Both the position numbers and the translations under genes were made by a program. Below, piece after piece: positions 35,771 to 45,130 of a DNA stretch of 64,000 nt. Each line of letters starts with the position of its first letter. The stretch's first letter is position 1. The DNA comes from Microglena sp. YARC (lineage: Eukaryota; Chlorophyta; Chlorophyceae; Chlamydomonadales; Chlamydomonadaceae), in contig CM039462.1 of the NCBI GenBank assembly GCA_022414725.1, positions 44,950,945-45,014,944 of the forward strand, in the 5' to 3' direction. The notes under the pieces were generated by a model. That model was not told the DNA's origin. It ran no database searches and saw only the letters and a list, made by a program, of their open reading frames with translations.

Positions 35771-37365
35771 TTAAGCGGTACTACTTTGGGGATGCGGCGC
35801 AAGCTGGAATACTTCCCCGACATCTAGAGATCCATCCACACGTGCAAAAGTACGTTTACCGACTCTCAAGTTCGAGTTGCACTTGCTGTTGCTGTTTGCG
35901 TTGACATGTTTTCCATGGGGGCGCTGATGCGTATGGTGCGGGTCGAACGAGAACCACGCGGAATCCGATGGGGCGTTGGCGATCCGCTCGTTCGTTCGAC
36001 CCATGTGCACCCGCATTGGATGTTGCGGTTGACCCACATAATCGAGGTAGAAATCGCGAAAGACGTTATCCGGACATAGAAGCGACCAAGGTGACGCTGA
36101 AGCGGTGGTCTCTTGCATAGCCTCGTTCCTAGCATTATCACGCGCCACTAGGAGACGTGTGCACAATTCCTGTTGAGCATCGCTCCTCATCGAATATCCC
36201 TCCCACGCACACGCAATCTGCAGTGCTCTAGCGTTCAGGAGCGTCTGCGTGAAGCTTGCTACACGTAGGCAGACCTCATCTGGACGACCATCATTGAGAG
36301 TCATGAACCCGCACGACGGCACTACACGTGTGTGGCTGTCAAATGCTATTGCAATGATATGACCGTGCAAGCTGACTTCGCTACGTCTGTCAAGCAGCCC
36401 TAACAGTGGGCGGAACGCGCGCCACTCCGTGTCTGGTGTAAGATCAGTAAGGGCGGCGCGCAAGGCGGTGATATCCTCGATGAACGCGGACGTGCACATG
36501 ACAGAGACATCGCACTCTTCTGCAACATGATGATTGTCGGATGGCGGTGATAAGGCATTCATGAAGTGATCCAGAGCGCACCCTCCACCATTACGCACCT
36601 CGAAGATCGGGATGCAAAGAAGGCGCGAGCAAGGGCGCGCGCACGAAATACTAGAAGATGATCGTCATTGCATGAGGCGGCGGGTCCATTCATGGGTGGG
36701 TTTGGGTGTTCTTGTTCGACAATTCGTAGCCCTGATTCTACCCAATTCGTTTCCGACGTGAAGTTCTGCTCGATGAGTAGCATGCGTCTCACCGCATACT
36801 CTAGGCGCCAATGAGAATTGAACGGGTCGCAGAGCATGTTCATGATGTCCAGCTTAGCAAACTGCGGATGTACAACCTTTGATTTGGGAACTGCTTCCAC
36901 ACATGGAATCTTGTGGTAGATGGACTCTGGAACGAACGTCACATCGCACATGCGTACGAATTCGATGCTGATCGTGAAGGTGCTGTCATGCTGCGCCTCC
37001 TTGCCGCGAACAAACTCGTGATTCCTAGACAACGTCATACACAACTCAGCAACGTCCTCAAGAGGCGTGGGGCTGTAGAACTCAACGTCTATGTATTCGT
37101 CATCATCGTTGTAGAGCCCTTCTTTGTCTGACGCCACGAGAAGAGTGTGTATAGCATAGCCCCCGTATATTATGCGACCGCGTTCTCGAGCAAACTCAAC
37201 GATGACTTTCAATGCAGCTTTTCGCTCTGAAGATGTTGGACGCATATGCATCGAACTAGCAACTTGAGCTGATCGGGACAAGGCAACAGCATTGCTACAA
37301 ATTTCTTCAACATCTGATGAATAAATCAATGGGGGGATGAGTGTGACACCGGACATATCTTTCAC
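35771..37365 (-). pseudogene. Poly(A) polymerase catalytic subunit, one frameshift
   Basis: The first frame (37365-36559) has the nucleotidyltransferase motif GRIIYGGYAIHTLL near residues 60-73 and the acidic EYIDVEFYSP near 90-99, as in mimivirus-type viral poly(A) polymerases. The second frame (to 35771) continues with LLCIPIFEVRNGGG, read from about 36620, and keeps the C-terminal half. The phase changes between about 36600 and 36650 in a GC-rich gcgagcaagggcgcgcgc tract. The break may be a true lesion or an indel error. The enzyme adds poly(A) to viral mRNA and sits beside the decapping enzyme and TFIIB-like gene. Confidence 0.8.
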
Positions 37366-37404
37366 ATGTTCCGTTGGGTTGGATGTGAACGATTAAAGAC
37401 CCTC

Positions 37405-37430
37405 TTCTTTACACTTGTTCTCAAATAAAG
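37405..37430 (-). promoter_or_regulatory. TTATTTGAGAACAA element upstream of poly(A) polymerase
   Basis: On the minus strand actttatttgagaacaagtg lies about 45 bases before the poly(A) polymerase ATG. The same 14-mer is at the kinase upstream region and just before the gene at 41267, but it is also the terminal repeat of Tc1-like family 2. It may be a transposon remnant taken over as promoter, or only a remnant. Confidence 0.35.
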
Positions 37431-37445
37431 TTGTAATGTAAGTTT

Positions 37446-37490
37446 ATTTCGCAACCAGTAAAAATCGCCCGGGAGGCTGGAACGCCCATT
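37446..37490. mobile_element. MITE right-end fragment
   Basis: ttatttcgcaaccagtaaaa through cccgggaggctggaacgccc and att: right 45 bases of the 166-bp family. Confidence 0.75.
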
Positions 37491-37592
37491 AACAACTGTA
37501 TTCAGTGTAAAGATAACTCGATTAATTAAGTGAGTTGAATGTGAGTTGAATGTGAGGTGAATGTGAGGTGATTGTGAAGAACAACAAACAGG

Positions 37593-38312
37593 ATGAAAAC
37601 AGGATTCGTGTACGCTCTCTTGGAGCGCGAGTTTACAAAGACCAAAGAGCCCGTCATAAAAATAGGTATGAGTAGAAAGGCAAACCCAGCAGACAGACTT
37701 CGAGGGTACCCCAAGGGTAGCTTTTACATTTGGGTACGACACACGCCGTCCGCGTCAAAGGACGAGCGCCTGATCCTCGCGACAATGAAGATATGGTTCA
37801 AGCAGCGAACGGACTTAGGGGCAGAGTACTTTGAGGGAGACCAAAACGTGGTTACTGGCCTGCTCTCCGCGCTAATGCAGGCCCGGGAGAGCATGATGAG
37901 CGAAGAGTCGGACGATGATTGTGTGTCCTCAGATTCTCCTGAGGACCAGGGGATCGAGAAGCCAGAGCCCCAGCAAAAGCCTGCACCTGTCGACAACATC
38001 GCTTTGTTCGATGCGTTTGCCAGAGAGAAATTTCCTACACTCAACAAGGCCAGCATCCCGTGCGCAAAGATGCATGCGATGTTTTCAGACTTCTGGAATA
38101 TTAACACAGAGGCTGTGATGCGTGTGGGAAACACATGGATTGAACGCCAGTGCAAGTCGCGTCTGGGCGCAACGCTGAGGCCGCGTACAGACCCAGATAC
38201 AAACCTACCAAATCCCATGATTGTTTTCCCACCCTTGTTGTTCGACAAGGATCGCCACAATGTACCAATACCCCATCCATTGTTCACGAAATATTCTTAC
38301 AGAAGAACGTAA
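37593..38312 (+). CDS. T5orf172/MUG113-type GIY-YIG domain protein
   Basis: A 239-residue protein. The first 85 residues, FVYALLEREF...EPVIKIGMSRKANPADRLRG and the later YF-G motif, match the T5orf172/MUG113 group of GIY-YIG-like nuclease domains common in NCLDVs and phages. The middle (about 105-140) is acidic and Pro/Gln-rich. The C-terminal 100 residues (FDAFAREKFP...FPPLLFDKDRHNVPIPHP) look like a conserved virus-specific domain. A nuclease role is likely but substrate unknown. Upstream is a short gtgagttgaatgtgaggtga repeat (37530-37575). Confidence 0.75.
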   Translation: MKTGFVYALLEREFTKTKEPVIKIGMSRKANPADRLRGYPKGSFYIWVRHTPSASKDERLILATMKIWFKQRTDLGAEYFEGDQNVVTGLLSALMQARESMMSEESDDDCVSSDSPEDQGIEKPEPQQKPAPVDNIALFDAFAREKFPTLNKASIPCAKMHAMFSDFWNINTEAVMRVGNTWIERQCKSRLGATLRPRTDPDTNLPNPMIVFPPLLFDKDRHNVPIPHPLFTKYSYRRT

Positions 38313-38363
38313 ACAAATGGCCGTGGTTCACTAATATTTTGAGGAAATTGATTCTGCGGTGCT

Positions 38364-38400
38364 GATATATCAGGCTAGAGAGTCATTCCGGATGATCGTC
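38364..38400. mobile_element. MITE internal fragment
   Basis: tgatatatcaggctagagag then tcattccggatgatc resembles the inverted interior (gagatatcagc, gactcg, cggatgctc) of the 166-bp family. Old and partial. Confidence 0.4.
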
Positions 38401-38417
38401 CCGTTGAATTTTTTTTA

Positions 38418-38463
38418 AAAAAAAATTGAATTTGTTTTTTTTGTGTTCGTGTTCCACTATAAA
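38418..38463 (+). promoter_or_regulatory. AAAATTGA early-promoter-like element and TATA-like box
   Basis: aaaaaaaaattgaatttg ends about 33 bases before the ATG at 38464, and ctataaa directly precedes it. AAAATTGA is the known early promoter motif of mimiviruses, at a similar distance. It is the clearest such match I found in the window. Confidence 0.6.
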
Positions 38464-39234
38464 ATGTCCCAAGCTGTATGGACATCATTCATGCCTGCAA
38501 ACTCGCAAACAGGTGGTCGGAATCGCAATCGAAATCGAAAAGAAAAAAAGAGTGTACAGGTGGAGGAGCAGCATCATGATGGCGATGTTCATCGCATTTT
38601 GGATAGAAATGATAACAACAAGAATTCTTTAGATAGCCATGACAAAAAGAAGCAGCATCGTCAGGATCGATCGCATAGTAGTAGTAAGAGTAATTACGTG
38701 AACTTTGCAAGTGTACAATGGGTTAGGTTCGAGAACGTCAAGGAGGACGCGACTGTCTTCAACTTTATCGAAAAGGGTGGTGGCAAGTTCGTGACATGGG
38801 ACCTAGACGAGCACGTCAACGACATGGTAGGTAGGATCACATCGAGCCCTCGGGAAGAATTCTTCCCGAGCGGTCCTTTCAAGGTATTCTTCCCAATCCG
38901 AATCAAGAACGGTGAACTTAGAGGCGATTTTTTCATCCAACATGCATTTGAATACCCCCCAACGTACCTCGCCATCTTCAATGCGGTTCGAACCACCATT
39001 ATAACAGCCATCTCGTTCGTCATAGTGAGCGAAGGAGAAGACGATGGGGTAGTAGGGAACAGAAAAAATGCAGAGCAATACCTTTCACAAGTTATCGTGC
39101 AAAACCTTTTGGTGCGAATCACAGGTGGCGCAAGACATGTCTATGTGCACTGGGAGAAGAAACGACTTAACGACGATGCACTAACCCGTCGTTCAATGAA
39201 ACGCCTCTCCATGTCTCCGATTCCCATCAAGTAA
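38464..39234 (+). CDS. Hypothetical protein with basic, low-complexity N-terminus
   Basis: About 256 residues from MSQAVWTSF. The first 75 residues are rich in Asn, Arg, Lys, His and Ser (RNRNRNRKEKKS, DKKKQHRQDRSHSSSKS). The remainder (FASVQWVRFENVKEDATVFNFI onward) is folded-looking, with a beta-rich pattern and ending SMKRLSMSPIPIK. No family recognised. The AAAATTGA element upstream suggests early expression (inference). Confidence 0.7.
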   Translation: MSQAVWTSFMPANSQTGGRNRNRNRKEKKSVQVEEQHHDGDVHRILDRNDNNKNSLDSHDKKKQHRQDRSHSSSKSNYVNFASVQWVRFENVKEDATVFNFIEKGGGKFVTWDLDEHVNDMVGRITSSPREEFFPSGPFKVFFPIRIKNGELRGDFFIQHAFEYPPTYLAIFNAVRTTIITAISFVIVSEGEDDGVVGNRKNAEQYLSQVIVQNLLVRITGGARHVYVHWEKKRLNDDALTRRSMKRLSMSPIPIK

Positions 39235-39254
39235 AAAAAGATTCGTGTTTTATA

Positions 39255-39948
39255 CAGTTGTTCTCAAATAATTTTGGGACACTCGGTATAATTTGAATGA
39301 TATCCCCTGAAACCAGGTACAGGGTCCGTGGTTCACTACAAATATTTTTTGAGGAGTCTCAGGAAGGTTTGTAATATATACAACGTGTCCAAGAGCTCAC
39401 TACATAGATGGGTCAATGCTGATCAGGTGGGTAAAAGTAAGCGTTTAAAACGAAAAAGGAAAGAATTGTCCATGCTTCCACGTTCCACGATATCCAATAA
39501 TATTGCAGAGAACCCCTTCATAACATGCAAGGATTTTGTCGGTATAATTTGCAAGAGTTGTAATGTGAGATTATCGATCAGTACTGCATCGAGACACATA
39601 AAACAATGTGGATTTTCTAGGAAGAAGGCGTTTCCCACAGTTCTCTACGGACATTCAAAAGAAAATGTAGAAATGTTTTGTGACAAGTACAGAGAAAGCT
39701 CTAACGTTGTTTGTATCGACGAAGCAGGATTTTACGCTGGAGAACACAGCAAATATGGATACAGCAAGATCGGTTCTCGATTAACTACGAAGATATGGGG
39801 ACACAGACGGTTGAACGGTTTACCAAAGAGGTTACTCGGAATATCTTCGAGAACCTCTTCAACCTTCTGCACCCCCCAACGTTGCCCAAAAGCAACGATC
39901 TGCAGTCTGGATGATTATAAAGTTTCCCACTTTATTTAAGAACAACTG
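39255..39948 (+). mobile_element. Tc1-like transposon, family 2, internally deleted (694 bp)
   Basis: Left end CAGTTGTTCTCAAATAATTT, right end cactttatttaagaacaactg, flanked by TA at 39253-39254 and 39949-39950. It holds a shortened transposase frame (39328-39939). Solo ends of this family lie at 18988, 60648 and near 5733. Confidence 0.85.
39328..39939 (+). pseudogene. Truncated Tc1/IS630-like transposase (family 2)
   Basis: The frame has the helix-turn-helix region VSKSSLHRWVNADQVGKSKR, a second region (LSISTASRHIKQCGFSRKKA) and the first catalytic Asp in NVVCIDEAGFYAGEHSKYGY. The rest of the catalytic core is deleted; after RLTTKIWGH the frame jumps to a short tail at the right end. It is not functional on its own. 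Confidence 0.85.
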
Positions 39949-39975
39949 TATTTAAGAACACAACACCTGTAAACC

Positions 39976-40746
39976 ATGATCGACGCCACAAGTAACCGAT
40001 TGAGAGGGGCGAACATTATAGAATTCGCGAGCCCGAATCTTAATTCAGAGCATGTCGTGCAATTGTTCGATACATTCATAGGGGGGCCTTTCACAATCAC
40101 AACAGAGGACGGAGATGAGGAGATTCAGCAAAGCAGCACACGTGTATACGTTGCTAGAACCCATAAATATGATAACAATGGTAATTGTAACAAGAAATCG
40201 ATATTGCCCATCCCAGTTATTTTGGACAATCGAGCGTTTGCGTCCGCTTCTCCCAGCTCTCGAGCGTTGTACAGTTTGTTCCTTGTATTCGCCTCTCTTA
40301 AACACGGCAACGATACAGCTTCCCTCCGCGAGGAAATAAGAAAACAATTCAAAAAGGCGTTCTTTGTTCATGGGGCATCATCATCCATTAAAACTAAGTC
40401 GAGAGCGAACGTGCGCACCGTTATCCGGTGCATGAATGGCTACCTCCGAACTGCGCCCCTCGACCAGGCAACTCCCTCAGATATCGTGGTCACATTAAAG
40501 CAGTGCCCCTCTCTCAACGCTATCCGGTACCTTCCGTCCACACATGAGTGCATGGCCGCGAAAGCGTTGGCTGTAGTCATCGCCCATGCATCTGTAAACG
40601 GAGAAATAGATCATGTGCTCCCCTCACTTGACGCAGTGGCAGCCATGGTGCTTCCTAACGGCTCCCGTGTCCTACTGCCCACTGCCAACAAGAGCATCGT
40701 CATCAAACAACCGGGTCTGAGTACGAAAAAAAATGTTATCTCTTAG
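39976..40746 (+). CDS. Hypothetical protein (256 aa)
   Basis: Starts MIDATSNRLRGANIIEFASP, 27 bases after the transposon. A predicted alpha/beta protein without membrane segments. Polar loop about 45-75, a conserved-looking core VILDNRAFASASPSSRALYS, and a hydrophobic helix MAAKALAVVIAHAS near 200. Ends KKNVIS. The promoter must lie in or be replaced by the transposon end. No family recognised. Confidence 0.7.
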   Translation: MIDATSNRLRGANIIEFASPNLNSEHVVQLFDTFIGGPFTITTEDGDEEIQQSSTRVYVARTHKYDNNGNCNKKSILPIPVILDNRAFASASPSSRALYSLFLVFASLKHGNDTASLREEIRKQFKKAFFVHGASSSIKTKSRANVRTVIRCMNGYLRTAPLDQATPSDIVVTLKQCPSLNAIRYLPSTHECMAAKALAVVIAHASVNGEIDHVLPSLDAVAAMVLPNGSRVLLPTANKSIVIKQPGLSTKKNVIS

Positions 40747-40781
40747 TATTCTGTCCATCCCAACTAAGTGAATCCATACAC

Positions 40782-41198
40782 ATGAATCGGCTTATATACG
40801 ACGCATGCGCTTACTCGACGAGTCTCGGTGAGAGCACGGCCCCTGTAGAGTACATGCTTGACCTCTCGGCGCACGAGCACTGCGATAAGTGCCGTGTCGA
40901 TATCGGTATCGTGGGCGGAACGAACGTTTCGCATGTGAACGGGACGTTGGTTGACATCGAGAACGATCTAAAAGGGATCAACCGCCCCAGCACCAAGTGC
41001 CCAGGCTTCAACTTCCTCCCGACTGCCGACGGAAGCATCCAGGGAAAGGAATACATCAAGCCTGTGTGCCACCCTCGCATCGACATGTCGTCCCAGAACC
41101 ACCTTAGGGTCTGTCAGTTTTCAAGGTACCCAGAACGCGTAGAGTCTGCTCCACCGGCGCCTGTTCAATTCACTTGTCCCCCCCGAACAAGGCATTGA
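40782..41198 (+). CDS. Small conserved NCLDV-type protein
   Basis: A 138-residue soluble protein opening MNRLIYDACAYSTSLGESTA. It has cysteine pairs (HCDKCRVDIG; KCPGF; KPVCHP), an ESTAPVEYMLD motif, and VNGTLVDIENDLKGINRPST near the middle. I recall this pattern from small proteins shared by mimiviruses and phycodnaviruses, but cannot name the family with certainty. It lies 35 bases downstream of the previous gene in the same direction. Confidence 0.7.
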   Translation: MNRLIYDACAYSTSLGESTAPVEYMLDLSAHEHCDKCRVDIGIVGGTNVSHVNGTLVDIENDLKGINRPSTKCPGFNFLPTADGSIQGKEYIKPVCHPRIDMSSQNHLRVCQFSRYPERVESAPPAPVQFTCPPRTRH

Positions 41199-41266
41199 CA
41201 TGCAACAACTTTAAGAGGAAATTTATATTTTAATGAAGTAATCGAAAATTATTTGAGAACAAATGT

Positions 41267-41893
41267 ATGATCATGACAATTGTACTAATGAAAAATCCAC
41301 CCTCCGCCACAAGTGCCAATACCAAGACCAAGACCAAGACTTCATTAGGAAAGGACGAAGTTGTGTATAATTCATGGGTAGTTCATGATCACGTCCCGAA
41401 CACACAACCTCCAGAAGCGTGTCCGTTTTCGTCGTACGACGAACTTAATAGCTTGTTGCTTCGATACAATAACATAGTTTGCGGTTCTTGCTTGAATCCT
41501 GTAGATGCCCCCCTGCTCGAGATAATCGATAGGAAGGATTACGACAACCTTTCTGCGAAGCATAGGATGTTGTTGCCTTATGTCGTGATTCAAATGTCAT
41601 GCGGTGATTCCTTGGTGCGTGGTATCATCAATAATAGGAAGAAGATCACCGGGAACGAAATGATTGAATCATCTCTGAAGAAGTTCATCGAGTCCAATAT
41701 GAAATGGGTATCTAATAAGGCAAACATCCACGTGTCCAAGGACGGTCGCAAAAGGATCGATGACTACAAGGGAAAGGAGTACCAGAACGTAATTGTTGCA
41801 AACGCATTGCTTATGTTGTTGCTTAATGCGTTGGTTACAGGGAACGAAGAGATTGTCGCGTTTGAAAGGTTTGAGGCAATCATGCATGCTTGA
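41267..41893 (+). CDS. Hypothetical protein (about 208 aa)
   Basis: Two early ATGs (41267, 41273). The first 35 residues are polar (SATSANTKTKTKTSLGKD). A cysteine pair CGSCLNP is near 72-78, followed by helices (YDNLSAKHRMLLPYVVIQMS) and a hydrophobic C-terminal helix VIVANALLMLLLNALVTG. An ATG four bases upstream opens a different short frame. Directly before the start is ttatttgagaacaa. Confidence 0.65.
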   Translation: MIMTIVLMKNPPSATSANTKTKTKTSLGKDEVVYNSWVVHDHVPNTQPPEACPFSSYDELNSLLLRYNNIVCGSCLNPVDAPLLEIIDRKDYDNLSAKHRMLLPYVVIQMSCGDSLVRGIINNRKKITGNEMIESSLKKFIESNMKWVSNKANIHVSKDGRKRIDDYKGKEYQNVIVANALLMLLLNALVTGNEEIVAFERFEAIMHA

Positions 41894-41894
41894 A

Positions 41895-42060
41895 AAATTC
41901 ACACCAAAACGTTTCCACCTCCACAGACTGATGTTCGTAACACACAGAAGTTTTTAACCCAATTCAGCGACCATTCTTAACGCCAATTTTATAACGGCGA
42001 TGTCGTACATTTATTTATTTCCATCTGATATATGTTTCATTTTACGGTTCCGCCAACTGT
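41895..42060 (-). mobile_element. Left-end fragment of family A with transposase 5' end
   Basis: Matches 32300-32467 with small deletions: caccaaaacgtttccacctc, acagaagtttttaac, cgccaattttataacggcga, and the end ggttccgccaactg before TA. Only the first third of the transposase remains. It lies exactly between two virus genes and ends three bases before the next ATG. Confidence 0.85.
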
Positions 42061-42063
42061 AGC

Positions 42064-42678
42064 ATGCAAGAGCGACAAAATACAACTTCTATCGCAGTTC
42101 CACCCTTGACTAAGGCGGTATTGCACCCCGTCCTAAGGGCGTTGACTGACTCGAATCGTCTCGACTTTACGCAGCTTACGGATCGCATGTACTTGCAACC
42201 GATCGTCACGGGTGGGGTAAAGGAGCTCGATCGAGCGATTTCCAACAAGAGGTTTTTTTCATTATCTTCGAACACCGCCAATAACGTTTACTTATTAATT
42301 ATCGGAGGCGCATTCTCATTATTGCAAAACTCCTCCCCTGGCGAAATCGTTACCAAGATTCTTTTCGCAGGCGCTATGATGGCAACCATGCAAATGAGCG
42401 CTATTATTGGAACTGAGCCTAACACAGGCCGCGACGAAGACGGATTCATCTCATTCGGGACAACTAAGTTTTCCGAAGCGCAATATAGTGAGTACTTAAC
42501 TTTAATTATTAACACCGCTGTATTGATCATGAATGAGTTCCCTGTTTCGGCAAGGACACTCGAGGAGTGTGATGAAAAATGCGAGAAGATCGCCATCGAC
42601 TTCCACTCGAGTTCATCATCGCCTCTAAAAGGGTCGCAGATTAAGGCGATGTACTTCATAGGGCTTGAGCCTTTGTGA
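42064..42678 (+). CDS. Hypothetical protein with central hydrophobic region (204 aa)
   Basis: Starts MQERQNTTSIAVPPLTKAVL right after a family-A remnant. A hydrophobic stretch NVYLLIIGGAFSLL near 75-89 and ILFAGAMMATMQMSAIIG near 98-115 could be one or two membrane helices. A polar C-terminus has ECDEKCEKIAIDF. It overlaps or abuts the next gene, which has a related helical pattern; the two may be paralogues or one gene with a shift. Confidence 0.65.
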   Translation: MQERQNTTSIAVPPLTKAVLHPVLRALTDSNRLDFTQLTDRMYLQPIVTGGVKELDRAISNKRFFSLSSNTANNVYLLIIGGAFSLLQNSSPGEIVTKILFAGAMMATMQMSAIIGTEPNTGRDEDGFISFGTTKFSEAQYSEYLTLIINTAVLIMNEFPVSARTLEECDEKCEKIAIDFHSSSSSPLKGSQIKAMYFIGLEPL

Positions 42679-42695
42679 GAGCAGTATACGTTGGT

Positions 42696-43262
42696 ATGTT
42701 CTGCAAAGATGACAGGCTTATAAACATGTCTACAGGGCAACCTTTAGTCCGTCTTGACTCGACTGTGTATGACTCTCGCACAGCAGAAATGCTCTTGATG
42801 ACAGCTGCCACTCAAATAATATTTATTTTATTGAACGAACTCGAGAACATAGCGAGTGATGCGAACATAGCGGTCCAACTGTCACCCATGCTTATGAAGA
42901 CGTTTATGAACACGATCGTTCATTTTTACGCGCGCCAGGACGTCACGACAGGTGACCATGCCATCATGGCGATGTACAAAAAAGTTGTCCATATCTCCAA
43001 AACCAATGAGAAACTTAGAAGTTATGTACTGCGCGGCAACAATGAACTAATGGTCCGCAAGGAGGACGCGATGACAATGTACCGCAACATGGAATTGAGC
43101 AAGAAGAGAACAAGTGCAAGTAAATCGTATTACATGTTTTGGCTCCTCACTTTATTGGTGTACATAATCTCAGCGTTCATTGTTAATTTAAAAGGCTCGT
43201 CTATAGAGGTGTACTGGATGAATGGTGTCGTATTTGCATTACTCGCCATTGGACTATTCTGA
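42696..43262 (+). CDS. Tail-anchored membrane protein (about 188 aa)
   Basis: The first ATG is at 42696; a GTG at 42675 overlaps the previous stop. A long helical region (EMLLMTAATQIIFILLNELE) precedes two C-terminal hydrophobic segments, YYMFWLLTLLVYIISAFIV and WMNGVVFALLAIGLF. The frame is the same length class as the upstream gene. Function unknown. Confidence 0.65.
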   Translation: MFCKDDRLINMSTGQPLVRLDSTVYDSRTAEMLLMTAATQIIFILLNELENIASDANIAVQLSPMLMKTFMNTIVHFYARQDVTTGDHAIMAMYKKVVHISKTNEKLRSYVLRGNNELMVRKEDAMTMYRNMELSKKRTSASKSYYMFWLLTLLVYIISAFIVNLKGSSIEVYWMNGVVFALLAIGLF

Positions 43263-43275
43263 ACACAGATCGAAA

Positions 43276-43414
43276 CGATCAGGATTTATACTCAGAATTA
43301 AGAGCCTCCGGAACGACTCGATAGCCTGAGATATCAGCACAGAGGAATCACAATTCCGCTCCAGACCATTTGCGCAACCAGTAAAAAATCGACCGGGAGG
43401 CTGGAACGCCCATT
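43276..43414. mobile_element. Partial 166-bp-family MITE
   Basis: Lacks the left terminal repeat; reads atcaggatttatactcagaa, cctccggaacgactcgatag, and ends gaccgggaggctggaacgcc cattt-like. It forms the boundary with the next, convergent gene. Confidence 0.8.
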
Positions 43415-43781
43415 ACGATTGTGTTTCATACAGCTCCTTCATAACGTTTCGAACCATGTCTGGCAACACGGGACAAGATGCAGTGTCCCTCCCATTTAAT
43501 AGTTCTTTGGAGAGCTCGTCCATCCACAAGTGCTCCTCATAGTCCATGTCATCTCCGCGCATGGTCTCACTCTTGTCAGGGTGGATGTGAACGATCACGC
43601 GCATGATGTCTCGGCGAGTCCATGATCGCTCCCTCCAATTACGGCGGGCCTCAGGAGACAACCAGTACTTCCACCACATAATCTGCAACGGCGTGACCAA
43701 GCCCTGGGAATCGCCATATGATAGGTAAGCCGCACATATCTCGCTTCGGTTCAACGTTGATAAGGACATCGATGGAGACAT
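43413..43781 (-). CDS. Small protein with J-domain-like HPDK motif
   Basis: A 122-residue protein. The middle reads RRDIMRVIVHIHPDKSETMR and continues DDMDYEEHLWMDELSKELLN, which resembles helix II, the HPD loop and helix III of a DnaJ domain with an acidic insertion. The usual first helix is unclear. If real it would recruit an Hsp70; it may be an unrelated protein with a chance HPDK. The stop lies in the terminal repeat of the MITE. Confidence 0.5.
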   Translation of the reverse strand: MSPSMSLSTLNRSEICAAYLSYGDSQGLVTPLQIMWWKYWLSPEARRNWRERSWTRRDIMRVIVHIHPDKSETMRGDDMDYEEHLWMDELSKELLNGRDTASCPVLPDMVRNVMKELYETQS

Positions 43782-44194
43782 TCCTAGATCAGTGTCATGG
43801 CACCGATCCTCCCGGTCATGGCACCGCTCCTCCCTGTCATGGTACCGATCCTCCCGGTCATGGCACCGCTCCTCCCATTCATGGCACCGCTCCTCCCTGT
43901 CATGGTACCGATCCTCCCGGTAATGGCACCGCTCCTCCTGGTCATGGTACCGCTCCTCCCAGTCATGGCACCGATCCTGGTCATGGCACCGATCCTGGTC
44001 ATGGTACCGCTCCTCCCGGTCATGGCACCGATCCTGGTCATGGAACCGCTCCTCCCGGTCATGGCACCGCTCCTCCCGGTCATGGTACCGCTCCTCCAGG
44101 TCATGGCACCGCTCCTGGTCATGGAACCGATCTTTTAGGTGCTCGTTCCCGCGAACTGATGATGAGTAATGCGAACGTTCACTCCTCCTACTAG
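43718..44194 (+). CDS. HGTAPPG repeat protein, uncertain
   Basis: A frame of 158 residues made mainly of HGTAPPG / HGTDPPG / HGTDPG repeats, ending LGARSRELMMSNANVHSSY. The other phase on this strand and one minus phase are also open across the array, so openness alone proves nothing. The start region overlaps the convergent gene at 43413-43781. It may be a surface repeat protein or simply a minisatellite. Confidence 0.3.
   Translation: MIGKPHISRFGSTLIRTSMETFLDQCHGTDPPGHGTAPPCHGTDPPGHGTAPPIHGTAPPCHGTDPPGNGTAPPGHGTAPPSHGTDPGHGTDPGHGTAPPGHGTDPGHGTAPPGHGTAPPGHGTAPPGHGTAPGHGTDLLGARSRELMMSNANVHSSY
43795..44140. repeat. 18-21 bp tandem array
   Basis: About eighteen units of catggcaccgctcctcccgg type, with 18-bp variants lacking ctc. 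Unit lengths are multiples of three, so all frames stay open. No spacers. Confidence 0.9.
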
Positions 44195-44199
44195 TACCA

Positions 44200-45130
44200 G
44201 TTGATTCTTGTCGCCTGGTGCTAGTAGTGCTGCTTCGGTGACCACCGAATCCCTGCGCAATACAAACAAATGTTGTGTGGAGAGATATTACAGGGATTCA
44301 TCCAGCTCTTCGGAACAATTCAGCTCTTAGGTACCCCACCGGTGGGTTGGATAGAGTTTCATAGGATGCTGCCCACTCTATTTACGTCGCGCGCTCTGTA
44401 CATGGGACCGAATGGAGCCGAGACCCCGGCTTCGAAGGACTACTGGTTGTGCAGTTGATCCGCATGTTGTAAACTCTTGATTGAGGATTCGTTGTCTATC
44501 TTTTTGCAGGTTCATGCATTTATATAATTTTGCATGTACTTCACATTGTAGTGCTGGGAATGCGGTGTGTGTACATTGTGGTCGGCGTTCATGCTCATGG
44601 AAATGCCGTTGAATTTTAGTGTACCCGTTTTATTGTATTGTAAGAATCTGCCTTGTTGTGCTCTGACAGGTTGAGTTGTTCCCCAATTCCATCTTTCATG
44701 TTGGCATACTTAGTCGGTTTCCCTTTGGAGTATAACTGATGAGACATCCTCTTGATTGAGAGCGCGGTTGTAGTAAATCATGTTTCCGATGCGGTGTTCG
44801 AGATAGGATTCTTCCCTGGGAAGAGGTGTAGTCGGTTCTTGTTAGGTTATCGCATGGCACTGGCGATCTTCTTTTCGCATACAACGTGTCGTTGATGTAT
44901 GCACGATGATGATGCCCTCCTCGTGATGCTGATAGCGACGTGGTCTTCGAATGTAAACGTCACAAGCATCCCACTTGTCCTGTCCCTAATTTTCATGACG
45001 TTTCTGCGAGGCTGCTGTTAGACGTGTTTGATACGGACCGGATGACGAAGCGCTCGTCTGGGTCATGAATGTGTTTCAAGCTCGACGTGGAAAGAATCGT
45101 AGGTTGGTCCCCGAAAGAATACGTGGACAC
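44200..45130 (-). pseudogene. Interrupted LamG/concanavalin-like protein
   Basis: Minus-strand pieces in different frames are clearly protein-like: YLEHRIGNMIYYNRALNQED (about 44740-44800), the typical end of a LamG domain, and TGTLKFNGISMSMNADHN (about 44585-44640). Frame changes and stops occur every 50-150 bases. The region approaches a contig end and may be low quality rather than dead. The likely original was a laminin-G-like surface or fibre protein. Confidence 0.5.

Noticed and set aside
43784..44138. Proteins from the other two open phases of the 18-21 bp array
   Set aside because: All phases are open because units are multiples of three; no phase has independent support.
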